NCBI GenBank assembly: GCA_038501625.1
Contig: JAZAYU010000013.1
Span: 6,386,001-6,450,000 of the forward strand
Length of the DNA: 64,000 bases
From: Corbicula japonica
Taxonomy: Eukaryota; Mollusca; Bivalvia; Venerida; Cyrenidae
Direction of reading: 5' to 3'
Positions 1 to 12,039 of the stretch are shown here, piece after piece (positions within the stretch are counted from its first letter, which is position 1; every line of letters begins with the position of its first letter). The position numbers and the translations under genes were made by a program. Below the pieces are notes generated by a model. It made no database searches. It was given only the letters and a program-made list of their open reading frames with translations, and was not told where the DNA came from.

Positions 1-1017
1 ACCATTGTTTGGTAGACTTCGTTTCCTATTAGACTGTATTGGCATGTCAACTCTGAAAAGAGAATTCAATACGACGTTTTTGAATACATAAAAAGTTGTT
101 TTTTTTATATAAGCACAGTTTCCTATCTACATAAAATACAGACCAGACTACCTAAAATTCCATTTTGATTCTTGAAAAAGACGTCCGAAAGTTAAAATTA
201 AAAGTGATTAACTTAGAAATATTTCAAAGTTTAATAATTACATATTAATGGCCAATCAATAATTAAGTCCACTAATGTATGTTGTTGATACATTTGTTTT
301 TAAATGTAACTTGACGAACATGTCTTCGAATTTAAGCTTCCATGTTCACTTTGGTGGAAATGTTAAACCATCTGAACTAACGCTTGTTGGGAATTCATAC
401 CTTACAAACCCATGTCCTCATGCATTTTCCCTCCATTTTGGCTACGTGGGGAGGCTGTGTTGTCCGAGTGAGGCGAATCCTGATATGCCTATTTCCGTTC
501 TTTAAATGTTTTAGAATTGTATTAAAAGCAAAACTGAATTACCTTCGATTTCAGCTCTCTCCTCTGAAAAAACAAAACAAAAATTTATACATTTATGTAA
601 GAAGTTCCTCGGATTTTAACTATATTCAGCAAATCTTCAAAAGTATCGTTATATGCTTCATGTATTTTCATTTGATTATGAAGGCTTTTTATTTTTTTAT
701 TTCATTGTTTAACCGATTAACATGCCAATTACAAAATCTTATCGCCCAAATCCTTTCCTCCTATTCCGTTCGCTTTTTCGAATTTAACTTCTTTGTAGGT
801 AACTGATTGTTTTTCGTTTCTATCAAATTTCATCTACGACACGGTAATTGTTCTTAGTTTTTTTAGGTACCCCTTTTTAATGGTTAATTTCTAAAAGACA
901 CGAAAAGCAAGTAATTGGTCAAGTCAGTACGGCTGTATTTTACAACTGTACAATCTAATTTTAAAAGAAATACCGAATTTTTTTAAAGCTTTTGCAAAAT
1001 CTGACGCAGAATAATCC

Positions 1018-1020
<3 letters not shown>
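1..1020. other. AT-rich stretch without recognised features
   Basis: I see no gene here. The short open frames around 275-806 have no recognisable domain, no plausible splice context and low-complexity Phe/Tyr/Leu-rich translations typical of AT-rich non-coding DNA. Confidence 0.5.

Positions 1021-1072
<52 letters not shown>
1021..1072. repeat. (AG)n microsatellite
   Basis: An uninterrupted AG dinucleotide run of 26 units. The open frame that crosses it, giving alternating Arg-Glu, is a by-product of the repeat. Confidence 0.97.
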
Positions 1073-1077
<5 letters not shown>

Positions 1078-2328
1078 TTACATACCTGGGGTCAGATCTT
1101 TCTCTCTAAGTCCGGCTGAAAGAATAGATAAATTTAAAGCAAACTGCCTTATCAATAAATATGCACAGTATGCTAATTAAACAAGATTTATCTCGGACTG
1201 CGTTTCCTAGTTAAGTGGATAAAATGAATCTATTGAAGTACAATAATCTCGATTACTTCTAAATATACCACTTTAGATCAGTTACAGATAAATAAGGATT
1301 GCGGTGTGGAACAAATCCATGTATCCATCATAATGAAGCCTACTTTAAACTTAAATGTTTAAACTTAAATTGCCATTGATTATTGTGAGTTTGTGTTTCT
1401 TGTTCAGACAATTCGAATATGTAGGTTTTCATTAATTTCACTGATCCCACAACAAGCGTTCGCAAGATATGCTAATGAACAAGTCGTGTCCGGTCTACAA
1501 AACTACAATATATTTTTTTTTGTTTTTAGGGCACATTTAAACATTTGAGTATCAATGGAAAACGGATATTTATTTGCATTCAGACGACAATCGAAATACA
1601 GAAACTTGTAAATACAAGGCGATATATAGTAGGCAACATTTCAAGGTCTAAACGCGTTTAAAAGACTTTAGGGAAAACCATACAGGCCAAGACTTTTGTC
1701 CATATGTATCATTTGGTGTTTAAGTCCTTGGAAAAACTATTTTGATGTGTCCGGGAGATTGGTGGAAGGCGACAAACATTTATTATCAGGCAGATAAAAA
1801 TCTTTCTGTGGGTGTCAGTAAGGTTTCACAGCACAGTTCAGAAGTATACTTAGCGCCAGCTAATCTATTTTATTATAACCATGTTTAAAAGTCTCATGCA
1901 TTTGAACTATTCATATATTTTAAGGCCGTTTTTAAAACAATGGGAAGTTATAATAGAATTCAAACCCAAACGGGGTTAGAGGACAGTTCAATTCTCAATC
2001 GGTTTTTGCAGAATTCTCAAAATTAGATTTTTGATTTTAAAAGCGGCAGTATAGCTTAATCTGTATCCAGCTGTTTTAATAACTCTTGTATGTCATAAAT
2101 GAAATGTTACTTACACATAAATCGACCAGCGCCAATTTCAATGATGAACATCTCCAAAATCTGCTTCATCTCTCTAGAAAAAGCCCAGTCGGTACGCACT
2201 TAAAAAAGAAGAAATGTTTTTCTCTATTTTTATTTTTCCACCACACGTCATGGTTTTTGGACATAAATACTCCCATCACATTTTGGTAATCAATTATTCT
2301 GAAGTTTGAGCAAAGCGTGACAAAACTG
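1073..2328. other. Intergenic or 3' UTR region
   Basis: No coding feature is recognised. The right-hand part probably holds the 3' untranslated region of the minus-strand small secreted-protein gene whose coding part ends at 2329. Several minus-strand AATAAA-like hexamers (TTTATT on the plus strand, for example near 1570 and 1868) could be its polyadenylation signal, but none can be singled out. Confidence 0.3.
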
Positions 2329-4175
2329 TTCTGAAAATGCGACCATTTTTAATATACAAATTATTTTAGAAGACGTTTTGATATGTGTAATACTTACAGT
2401 GCCAGATAACTTCCATTTCTTTGTCTTCAAATAGGTTTTTGCCAGTCTTTTCTGAAAGAGCAAAACCGGTTTACTCGCATGTACTTAAATAACTTAAGTT
2501 CTTGCCATAATATATGTATGAAAAGACCAGGTGGAGCTATACTGAACTGCAAGTTTCGATTCAAACTGACCTAAACAAGCTGCTTTGATCTAGGTTTATA
2601 TTCTTATAGTTTATAATTTTAACGAGATGTATTTAGGCAAGAATCTGAAGGCTGCTTATTCATAAGTTTGTTTTATGTTATAGGATACTATTCAGTATCC
2701 ACCCTCCCAGTAATGACCTGCCAGGCTTGATATCGTTTTTATAACATTTCTACACAGCAGAAACATTAACATTTCATTACTTACCTCTAAAGATTCTGTT
2801 TAATTCGTTCTCAATGAACACTCCTTTATCCATTATACAGTTGTAAAACTCTGAAATAGAATCAGGATGATGACATAAGAGGTGTGTAACTAAACGATGT
2901 GCTGAATGTTGCAGTTTTACATTATAACTTAATTTATATTTATTTTTAAATCAACTCAAGAGATACCAGGACAATGGAATCGGGATAATGACAAGTGTAT
3001 AAAGGTTAGAAGGGTGTACCTAATCTAGGATTCAATCGGTTTAACTTTCAATAAAGATGATTTCAAGCGCAACTCAAGAGCAACCTTGACAAAAAAAACA
3101 ACAGAATGCGCTAGTTGAAACAACGGCGTGTAAAGGAATCGCAAGAAAAGAGAAATCACAAGACACTTAATACGGAAGGTTACCACATGTGAGATGTTCA
3201 AGAGAAATACTATACTTAACAAAAATAAAAAGTATCCACTTTCCTATTTTAAACTTTGTAAAATTTGAAAACGAAAACTCAAAATTCTATATGTGTACAA
3301 ATTTGCTTTTCTGTTATCATTGCAAAAGGTTTAAGTATTCATGAAAATCTGCAGCCACAACTTAGTTATCTTTCCCTTTGTTATAATAACTGTTTCAGTA
3401 AAATGTCAGCGATTCTTTGAAATGTTCACATTTATTTGAATTGAATCACTCTCTCTGCATCTTGTGGATAAATAAAAACACAAAATATTCACCAATAACA
3501 ACTGGTCCTCGATAAACAACGCTAGAAATTCCAACCATTTCCAATTTCATCCCTTTAAATTGAATATGTAGTGTTTTGTAACCCATGATTGTTATTCGAT
3601 TGGCAGTTTCTCAGGTCTTGGTGTGGAAGTTTTTATTCATGAACAATTTAACTTGAAAACAACTGAGATTAACTAACAAAACATCATTAAAAGCGTTCCT
3701 GAGTAAATGAAAATATGTTAATGAGAATATAAGCATAAAAGTGGATACTTTTTATTTTTGTTCAGTTTAGTATCTTTACGTTTAATGTTGACACTACATG
3801 TAGCATGTCTACATGATTCTACAGTTACAGTAAGGTACAGTAAGGTCCTAAAAATTAAGTTTTCCGTGTCGCCTAATACACATTTACCGGTTTGTTCATT
3901 CGGTTATTTCTGACCTTGAAGTGAACATTATAGATCCTGATTAGGATGGCACGGAATTGCAAGCTGATCTTGATCAACACTGGTCACCAAGCTGTAAAAC
4001 CCTTATATAAGAAGACATAGAAAGTCGAAGACTTACCATCAGTGTAATCCTCCCCGTCCTCTCCAAAACCTGAGCACGGGTTTTCACACATTGGCTCCGC
4101 TGTAGAGTTCATGAAACACAATGACAATATGTACAGAACAAAAAAAACTCGGAAAACATTGTTTACACCAGTCAT
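2329..4175 (-). CDS. Small acidic secreted protein, three cysteines, unrecognised
   Basis: Proposed coding exons (minus strand): 4175-4037, 2850-2785, 2451-2398 and 2330-2329. Every border is GT-AG with good GTAAGT or GTAAGTC donors, and all introns are phase 1. The product is 86 residues. A hydrophobic N-terminus (VFRVFFVLYILSLCF) and a likely cleavage site near residues 24-27 make it a secreted peptide. The mature part is acidic and short, with Cys in MCENPCSG and in YNCIMDKG. The stop TAA is formed across the last junction (T|AA); if that intron is retained, the frame instead continues 11 codons and adds a fourth Cys. No family is recognised. The exon with the signal peptide is preceded by an in-frame, phase-compatible TTTTAG, so fusion to an upstream exon cannot be excluded. 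Exon structure is well supported by phase agreement; function is unknown. Confidence 0.6.
3213..3767. mobile_element. Non-autonomous TIR element, about 550 bp
   Basis: Bounded by inverted copies of about 20 bp with core AAAAATAAAAAGTATCCAC on the left and its complement on the right. It has no open frame. A second copy, in opposite orientation and truncated, lies at 62958-63445. It sits in the first intron of the small acidic secreted-protein gene. Confidence 0.75.
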
Positions 4176-4609
4176 TGCAGAGATGAACTGGAAGCCTACT
4201 AAAATGGTTCAGTATCCATAAAACGAGATTGCGGTGAATTAAAAGATCTTAAATGTTTTGTTTGTTATAGAAAAGGTAAGTTGAACAAAATTTAGTTTCC
4301 TTTAGTTTCTTATTGCGCTTTTATTTTTTAGTATTTTGCACCAACTTTTGACGCAATTAGGTAGGATATCGCATACTCCGAGGAGTTTGAAATATAATTT
4401 GCCATCTAAATATCGTTAGGGATATAGATTTTACCAACTAAGTAAAAAAATTCTTTTTATTTCTGACGGTTCGGCTTTATGGCCTTTTTCAAATAGCATG
4501 AAATTTGATAAATGCCATGAGGCTGAAACATCAGAAATAAATGTGAATTTTTAAAATTGTCGTTTAGCGTAAATAGTAAATTAACTTTAGTTCACCTAAA
4601 ACGCTCGTA

Positions 4610-6678
4610 TCAAGGGGTAAAATGATAAGGTAATTGGTAACAAGATAATAACAATCCTTCATTAGGTCCTTTACCCGTTTCATCTTCCGATTCGCTCATT
4701 TGTCCCTCTTCAAAATCCTCTTCAGATTCGCTATATGGTCTGTGTTCAGATCCGGCGAACGGTCCCTCTTTAGATTCGCTATATGGTCTGTGTTTAGATC
4801 CGGCGAACGGTCCCTCTTTAGATTCGCTATATGGTCTGTGTTCAGATCCGGCGAACGGTCCCACTTTAGATTCACCCATTGTTCCATGTTCATTTCCATG
4901 GTGCCTTTGTATTAGCAAGTCTGTAGCAACAAAGACAATAGCGGGAATTGGGAGCAAGGTTATATAATCATCATTTTATTATTTCAGGTTTGAAGAATAC
5001 TGGAATAAAAAAAAATCCGGAATTATTTGCGTCCTAGTTCCATAACTGTAGTAGATGACCAAGTTTGTCCGGATAACGTAATTGGCACGAAATGCAAAAC
5101 TAAAACGGTTGCGATAAAGGGCTGCATTTCAATTCTAATTCGAAAGCCTGTGAAATTTTGGAGATTACAATTGGGTAACTAAAAATCGGAGCATACAGTT
5201 GTGATTTATTTTACTTAAATATATTTTGCGGTAAACAGTAAAGATGTAATACAGGTCCTTCAAAATGTGCTTTATATTTACAACCGAAGACGATGTTTAC
5301 GACCGTCACTACATCTTATTCTACAGCATAGCGGTTCAAATCCCGGTCCTCACTGCAACCAGACAGCTGGCTAATGTAAGGTAACAGACACAACAAAACC
5401 GTGCGCTTGTTCAGGTCTCGTGCAGCTTTGTGACTAATTAACGAACCTGGTGCCTCTTCTAAGTTCAACATACAAGAGAAAACTTTATTCACTGTTTCCT
5501 CAAAGTATAAGTATTATAGGTACTTACCTAACAACTGCCTTCGGACTGCTGAAAAAATGAGAACCACTTTAACTTGTATACAGCGAAATTTCGACATAAA
5601 ATGTTTTAATAGTAATACGTTGTAATCATCATATTATCAGGAAAAATACATTTTAAGCCTTAACGAACAGCATTATCGGTAATACATCTGTACAATCCAA
5701 ACTTAATATTTCAGCGTAAAAACTGTAACAACCCCGTTAATCTGTGCGTCTCATTAATTCTACGGGTAACCCAAGTTACTTTAAAACTTAAATATTCTAG
5801 TACAATTTCGAATACATCTGTCTTTTAGGTAGAGTACATAAACATTTACCTTGCTCGTCGGATGTGCCCTGAAACAAAATAGTTGTTTAATAAATAACTG
5901 GATTGACAAATTTAATGCATGTCGCGATAATCTAATGAAGACTGAACACAGTTTTTACCAATCGGCTCTCGTATCAGAATAACCTCAATCTCAACCAATC
6001 AGCTGTCAATTATTGATCTGAGATCAGTTTCAACCAATCGGCTGTCCTTTACTCGAGTTCGAGTTCAACTAATCAGCTGTCGTGTATTATACCCTTGATA
6101 TATGTTTGACTACGATTTGTTTTTCATGTAATGCATTTAAAAACACGGGTGCGCAACACCGACTCCTGGTAAGTGACTCGCTTTCTTAACTTGTTTCACT
6201 GTTATTGGATGTTTATCAAGAAATCGGTAAATTGAGTTTTAGCCATGGCTTTAACGTGTTGTGAAATAGATAAGAATACTGTAAATATTACAACTGCCAA
6301 AAAGGATCTGCAATTTTGAGACACCATTTCACACAGTTACAAAATCCTGACATAACTGGTCACCTCTAATCGATGACAGGTACAGTAAACAGCTACATAC
6401 AAATTCTTCCCCATGAACGTATGATTGATATATTGTAAAAGAAAGAAAAAACATCACACATGCCCCTTTTACGACAATTTCTTACCATTGCAATTGCCGT
6501 AAATTACTTTGAAATATCTCAAACAACTGCAAAAAATAAAACACAGAAAAACTGGCATAATTTTTACAGACTGACAAGTTGAATTTCGTAAAGATGCAAA
6601 CAAAAGTTGACTTACCTGCGGTTTACCAACAGCATCGCAAACAAAAATGGTCAACAGAAGAAAGGCGAGCACGCGCAT
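4610..6678 (-). CDS. Secreted protein with three 16-residue repeats and two micro-exons, unrecognised
   Basis: Proposed exons (minus strand): 6678-6616, 5868-5850 (19 nt), 5548-5528 (21 nt) and 4920-4610. Phases 0/1/1 agree at every junction and all borders are GT-AG. The product is 137 residues: a clear signal peptide (RVLAFLLLTIFVCDAVG), a short possibly helical segment (AVRRQLLDLLIQRHH), then three tandem 16-residue units with consensus GPFAGSEHRPYSESKE (about residues 65-112), then a very acidic Ser/Glu segment and a short tail with one Cys. A TATATAAG on the minus strand at 6763-6756 fits as core promoter, about 80 bp upstream of the start. TTTATT (minus AATAAA) at about 4457 is a candidate polyadenylation signal. 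It could be a peptide precursor, a shell/mucus matrix protein or an immune effector; the sequence does not decide. The 3' part could be spliced differently (a weak GTAAAG donor lies near 4670). Confidence 0.62.
4736..4880 (-). repeat. 48-bp coding tandem repeat, three units
   Basis: Three near-identical 48-bp units encode the 16-residue repeat of the secreted protein. Period divisible by three and conservation of frame support a coding repeat. The antisense frame is also open, as expected for such a repeat. Confidence 0.85.
5950..6085. repeat. Degenerate about 45-bp repeats with CCAAT and CAGCTG
   Basis: Four loosely conserved units in intron 1 of the minus-strand repeat-protein gene. Each has an [A/T]CCAATC or ACTAATC box followed by GGCTGTC or CAGCTGTC. 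The composition suggests possible NF-Y and E-box sites, but this is pattern recognition only. Confidence 0.5.
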
Positions 6679-6755
6679 CTTTCAAGGTGGTTTCGAAGTT
6701 CCGTCCTTCGCTGAAGAAAATCTCGAGTTTGTGGGTAAAACGCGCGAAAACGTGT

Positions 6756-6763
6756 CTTATATA
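6756..6763 (-). promoter_or_regulatory. TATA box of the repeat-protein gene
   Basis: TATATAAG on the minus strand, 78-85 bp upstream of the start codon at 6678. This gives a transcription start near 6730 and a 5' leader of about 50 nt. Confidence 0.6.
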
Positions 6764-7109
6764 GACCGATGATTGATGCACGGGATTTTCATGGTTTTCG
6801 TGTATTTCGGGTAGCCCTGGCACGCATATCTAAAACTCCAACAAGCAAGGATAACCACGCCCTGTAACGTGACGTTGATACAGCCGACACGAACGTAGAA
6901 AACGAAAGTAAGAAACACTTAGCTACTTACAGGGAGTGGGAGGGGACGGGTTTCACTGTAAACGAGATATTATCAAAACGCCATGTTGAAGATTGTCCAC
7001 CATTTCTTCGGCGAAACAAAACCTTTGTTTGAAGAAACCAATAGAACGTATCAACAATGGCTCAACAATGTCATAGCATTATCTTATGCTTATGTAAATT
7101 CATAATAAC

Positions 7110-7118
7110 TATAAAAAT
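7110..7118 (+). promoter_or_regulatory. Possible TATA box of the first Cvsi-like gene
   Basis: TATAAAAAT lies about 120 bp upstream of the start codon at 7237 in an otherwise AT-rich stretch, so the call is weak. Confidence 0.3.
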
Positions 7119-7236
7119 AATATAATATAATATTAAGCAATAGTCCATCTTATCAGAAAATGCGATTCAGTATGGTCACTTTCTGAAACATTTAAACATT
7201 CAAAAATAAGCAAGACTCAAGAAACAAGGAAACAAG

Positions 7237-10200
7237 ATGAAAATTTTGATCGTTTTTATTTTTACAGGTAAGCACTTTCTTCAAAACATGTCCAAACAAC
7301 AACAACATCATCATTATCATCATCGTCATCATTTACGAAATATGAGCTAGTGACGTGTAAGCAATTCTTTTCAAAAACAGATTTCGGTTATCAATATTGA
7401 AAGCAGTCAGCAGTACTGTATTGTACAGTCTTCAGCATGTTCAGCCGAACTGCTCCACTACCATGTGTTTTAAGGTACGGTGTTCCGTTGGGACCATCGT
7501 TGTTTCGCCCTGTCGACCTCTTAGGCGAGACCACGAAACGCGAGAACACGATGCGAGATCGCAAAACTACGTTGCGAGTTCGCAAAAGCACGATACGAGG
7601 TTGCGAAAATACGAAACGAGAATCCGATATTAAAATGTTATTAATATCGCGTCCTCGCATCGTACTTTCGCGACCTCGCATCGTTCCTTCGCGTTCTCGC
7701 ATTGTGTTTTCGCGTTTTCGTTGTCTCGACCTCAGGAAAGCGAGACCACGAATAGAACGTTGATGAATAAAAAAAGAAACCAACACAGTCTCTCTCTGAC
7801 TAAACCACAGCAAATGAAACAGCTTTGTGTACAAAAAGCTGAGCTTGCAACTCAGTTAGTTTCAACATTTAATGTTCTCATGTAATGGGGTCCTACCGAT
7901 ATACAGAGTTATCTCAATATTCTGTCCTAATTTACCTCCCTTTGCAACGCGCACCTGTTACTGGGTAGTTCCGGTCTGAGATTGACTATTAAAACAGACA
8001 TGCAGTAGTTATCCGCGGTTCTTTAAAATACATTTTTAAGGGATCTGGTCGTTCAGAGATCAGCATTATGCATAAAAATCTTTTGATCATTACATACTGA
8101 ATGGGAAAATATACAGTTTTTATAGAGCAGCGCATAATATTTCTCTTCTAACCGTTTTAAAACGTTGGATAGGTTTGTGTTTAACATCGTTATGTTCGAC
8201 CCCTTCTGTAACTAATAAAGAGTAAAAAATACGCATTTTTATTCCAAAAAAGTGGCAGATTTGAGAAAAAAAAGAAAAAGGAAAGTTTGAAAAAACTTAG
8301 AAAACAATTAGTAAAATTTATAACATATGATATAAATTAATGTTTGACGCCCGCAAATAAAACTCCCGTTTGTTTTATGCGAATTATTTCATGCCAATGA
8401 AACATTTTTTGAAGGAGTTTAATATTTTTTAAATAACTGAGCCCTTTTCAAGGAAATGAATGCATCCCATTTGGTTTACCGATTTTTGCCATGTTTGTAT
8501 CAATTCTACGTATTTTTCAATATTCTGCTCTTTTTGCCAAATGAGTTCTGTCTTATTCTTATACCATTTAAAACATATTCAAACAAGGTTTCGTAACTTT
8601 TTTCACGTTTTTTCTCTTCATTTTTTAAATTTTATTTTAGTTAATTAAGTTTTACAATGCATTTTAACTAATTAAATAAATATACTGTTGTGAAAAAAAA
8701 TTCCGAGGGCTATTTTATTTAGTTCAGTTCGAAGCACTTTAAGTTGCCAAAATCAAATAAACTATATTCGAGTCTCAAACAACAATGTGACAATTAATTA
8801 GAATATTTAATCCCTAGTCAGTTTCTTTAAACAACACTTTCCCCCAACGTCAATCAACTTTTTCAACCTCTTACAAATCTAAAACTTAACTACAAAAGAC
8901 CTTTATCACACCTCCAGCTGGTAAGACCCTGTCTTGCTAATAAGATTATGTAACATGGTCATAAAACACCAGGCCATTTTCTTTAATAGCATTGTTTGCA
9001 TGGCTTAAAGTTGATTGGCTGAAAACATAAAAAGCTATAATTTCCAAGCCAGCGAATAAATTAAATAGTCATAAAGGATAAAGTTACGTAATTAGGTAAA
9101 GTTGCATTTAGTCATTAACTTAAAATCAATTTATAAAGATGATGGTTATTCCTGATATGCCTGTTTCACTTTTTTGCTAAGCCGACAATGAATTTTAACT
9201 TCAAAATGCACTTTGATAATTTTTATCTACACTTCTAACGCTACGTCTATTTCCGCTTCTAAACCGGAACTACCCAATCAGCAAGGGAAGCCACTCTCAA
9301 TGGGAGGTAACTGTGTATATCGGTAGGCCCCCATTATGTAAGCAGTGTTCAACTCAAAATTTTCTTAAGTTCTATTATAATTATATATGTATTTGTATCT
9401 GTTCCTATTTTAGTATTAGTATACTTGGTGCAAGCTGAACGTTGTTCAACTGTGGCGGACTGCACTGGAACCACGTGCGCTAATACCACTCAAGTTCAAC
9501 ACGTGCACATATCCTGTGTCAAAGACCATTGCACGTGTGAACTAGATCCCAAAGGTATGACATCATTCTTTGAAAAGACAAATTAAACGCAGTTTAAAAA
9601 AATATAATTTACGTATGGTTTTAGTTCATTCTACTGATACGGTGAATAACGTTTAGTATAAATGTCAATGTTTCGCGCATGATTAAAACAAAAACAAAGA
9701 TGAAGTTAATCGTTGATTCACAAACTGTTTGTTTGTTTGTTCTTAAAATTTAAATTTTCTCTTTACACTTTGGATATCTGATTTTAAGAATATGTTATGT
9801 GCCCCACATTCTAAAGTTATCTTATTTTTATTTAGATGATCGATGTACAAGAGGAGAAACACTATAAAAAGCAGTTTGCCACAACCGAATTAAAATTCAA
9901 CACAATAAATTTTATTATTTTGAAAACTAAAGAAACTGGCTTAACAACATTTAGTGATCAGCGTCCCATAGATCTCAAAACTGACGTTCACCCATAATAA
10001 TACCCCCATCGAAGAAGCGGATATTTCTTTTCTTGCATACCGGATAAGTATTTTCGCGTGTTTTACCGGGGAAAGAAAATCTTATCTTTTCCCTAGGGAA
10101 AAGATAACGTTCGCGTGCTGTACGAGTGACGTCACATCTTCAGGTATCTGACGTAATTTAATCAAGTTAGTGACGTCATTAAGAAAATAAGTTTTACGTT

Positions 10201-12039
10201 TACGTCAATATTTCAGCGTAAGCAAATAAAATTTAGTTTTTATACATGTACACTGATGTTATGAACAGTAAAAGATATGCAAGAAAAAGTATCTTGCATG
10301 GGACATTCGGTAAAGATAGAAAAATCTGTCACCTCGGGTGAACTGTTTTGGCGGGAACTCGGCAGAGCCTCGTTCCCGCAAAACAGTTCCCCCTCGGTGA
10401 CAGATTTTTCCATCTTCACCTCACACTCATGCAAGATACTTATAATCACATTTCGTCAATCCATCCGTCCGTAACAAGACCTTGTCCGACCAACAACTAG
10501 ACAATGATTTGGCGTCCGGTCCTCAGATTTAGTAGTGGTTTGTCTCTGCATGTAGATGGCCCCTATTTGTTTGAGAAAGGTCAACGTCGCATTGACTTTC
10601 AACACAAGGTCACTAGGTTAAAGGTCAAGGTCATTGTGACCTTAAACACAAGAACATTGTCCGACCAATTACTACACAACGATTCCACCTACGAACCTAA
10701 GATTTGTATAGAGGTTCTCATCACATGTAGATGACCCCTATTCATTTTAAACTCAGTATGTCAAATTTCAAAGACACGGTGACCTTTAACACAATGAAGG
10801 CAAACAACATATTTCTAATTATTGTTTTCAAACTGTTGTGGGATGTTTATTCTTAATTTAATTAACATTTAAATTTAATTTGCTTTCCGTCTAATTGGAA
10901 ATGTTTGTAATCGTGACTGTGGCTTCTCTTCGTTCTCATGTTCACTAGCAACGTGCTGACATTAGCAAAATATAGCTGTGGTGGTTTTGATAACGAACGT
11001 ATACATGTCTATCGTAGGAATAAATTTTATATTACATTTAGGGTTTCTTGTGATTGGAAATTGACAGAAACAACGAATCATAGTTCTAAGCACTGTAAAA
11101 TACGATAAGTAATGTAATTTATACCGTTCATTATCATACACATGACAACAAAAGTTTAGGAAATCCTTTTTACAAAAGGTGAATGATTTGAGCTATCATC
11201 AGGTAAAAGATGTACTTATAATGTTAATATAGTTAAGACTTTTAAGCTGTAAAAAAGGTCACGAAGGTTTATTCTTGGCGACACTGAAACAGAAGGCAGT
11301 AATTTATATAATGGACTTTTCATTATCTTTTTCTCTATTTATTTTTGAAATAAAAGACATAGATATAGAACCGTAAAAAGACACTTAAATATGTCGCAAG
11401 ACTTATATGGGCCTAACTCAATACTAGTATGAATTTCAAACTGCACTGATGTAGTACAACGGGGTTATTCATGCACAAACCTAACCGTTGAAATTACCAA
11501 TCGTACTTTTGATACAATTTAACATTTTAACGAACATTGTATATAACTAATTGTTTCAAATGGGTGTGTTGTCTTCAGATATTGAAAACTTTTAGTAGTA
11601 CTATATTAACAATATAACAGTATTCAGAATACTTTGATATTATCAGTATTACTATTTTTCAAAACTAAACTAATTTACTCTGCATCTTTACATGTAATAT
11701 GTGGCGAATAAGAAGTTTCTGGATCCCAAGCCAAACTTGTCCGTCCAAACTTATCCTCCAATACGGCTAAATTAAAGTAAAGAAAAATACTGAAATATTT
11801 TATCGGTTGTATAACGCTCACCCAAAATCCGTGCATTGGATGTAAAATGTGAGCGTTATACACAACGGAATACGATGGTAGTTCATTTTTGACAGCTGTT
11901 GTTATCGTTCTTTTTTAAATTTCTTTCAGCTTGTTTGTCTGTCGGAGATTGTTCCATGAATGCTCGGTGCGTGGACAGCGATGGACATTCTGCAACCTTT
12001 CACTGCCTTGATAACAAATGTATTTGCTTACGTGTCTGA
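7237..12039 (+). CDS. Cvsi-like secreted 12-Cys peptide (putative serine protease inhibitor), copy A
   Basis: Exons 7237-7267, 9414-9554 and 11930-12039, GT-AG borders, both introns phase 1. The product is 93 residues. The signal peptide is split between exons 1 and 2 and ends ...VYLVQA before ERC. The mature part of about 75 residues has 12 Cys in two modules, one per exon: C-x5-C-x4-C-x12-C-x4-C-x-C (exon 2) and C-x5-C-x5-C-x11-C-x4-C-x-C (exon 3). Size, Cys number and the ERC start resemble the oyster plasma subtilisin inhibitors cvSI-1/cvSI-2 (MEROPS I84), which have 12 Cys in six disulfides. That assignment is from memory of the family and is an inference. Polyadenylation signal AATAAA at 12069. 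The tandem paralogue starts at 14357. Role proposed: extracellular inhibition of subtilisin-like proteases of microbes. Confidence 0.8.
7513..7752. repeat. CpG-rich imperfect palindrome with flanking direct repeat
   Basis: Short GCGAG/TCGCA-rich units run in one orientation on the left (about 7535-7637) and inverted on the right (about 7639-7725), with the axis near 7638. A 13-bp direct repeat GCGAGACCACGAA flanks it (7525-7537 and 7740-7752), preceded on both sides by TCGACCTC. The whole sits in intron 1 of copy A. Open frames in both directions are repeat by-products. Confidence 0.65.
7876..9345. mobile_element. Non-autonomous TIR element in intron 1 of Cvsi-like copy A
   Basis: The left end (around 7880: TAATGGGGTCCTACCGATAT) is mirrored by the right end near 9310-9342. 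Subterminal blocks around GGTAGTTCCGG are also inverted (7963 versus 9265). The interior of about 1.3 kb is AT-rich without a transposase frame. Confidence 0.65.
10287..10440. repeat. Palindromic (fold-back) element
   Basis: Arms around 10314-10357 and 10371-10418 (AAAATCTGTCACCTCGG and its complement, GTTTTGCGGGAAC) surround a short spacer. Outer arms AGTATCTTGCATG / CATGCAAGATACT extend it. It lies in intron 2 of copy A. Confidence 0.75.
10470..10800. repeat. Dispersed tandem-type repeat with GGTCAAGGTCA motif
   Basis: Two diverged units of about 190 bp share CTTGTCCGACCAACAACTA, ATGTAGATGGCCCCTATT and the GTCAAGGTCA/TGACCTT block, a pattern common in mollusc interspersed repeats. The short open frame here has no coding signal. 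Confidence 0.5.

Noticed and set aside
4700..4915. Plus-strand frame opposite the 16-residue repeat
   Set aside because: Antisense of the coding repeat; it has no splice or promoter support, while the minus strand has a phase-consistent gene with signal peptide.
7391..7834. Open frames on both strands across the GCGAG palindrome
   Set aside because: They arise from the palindromic short units, and the translations are Arg/Ser-rich low complexity.
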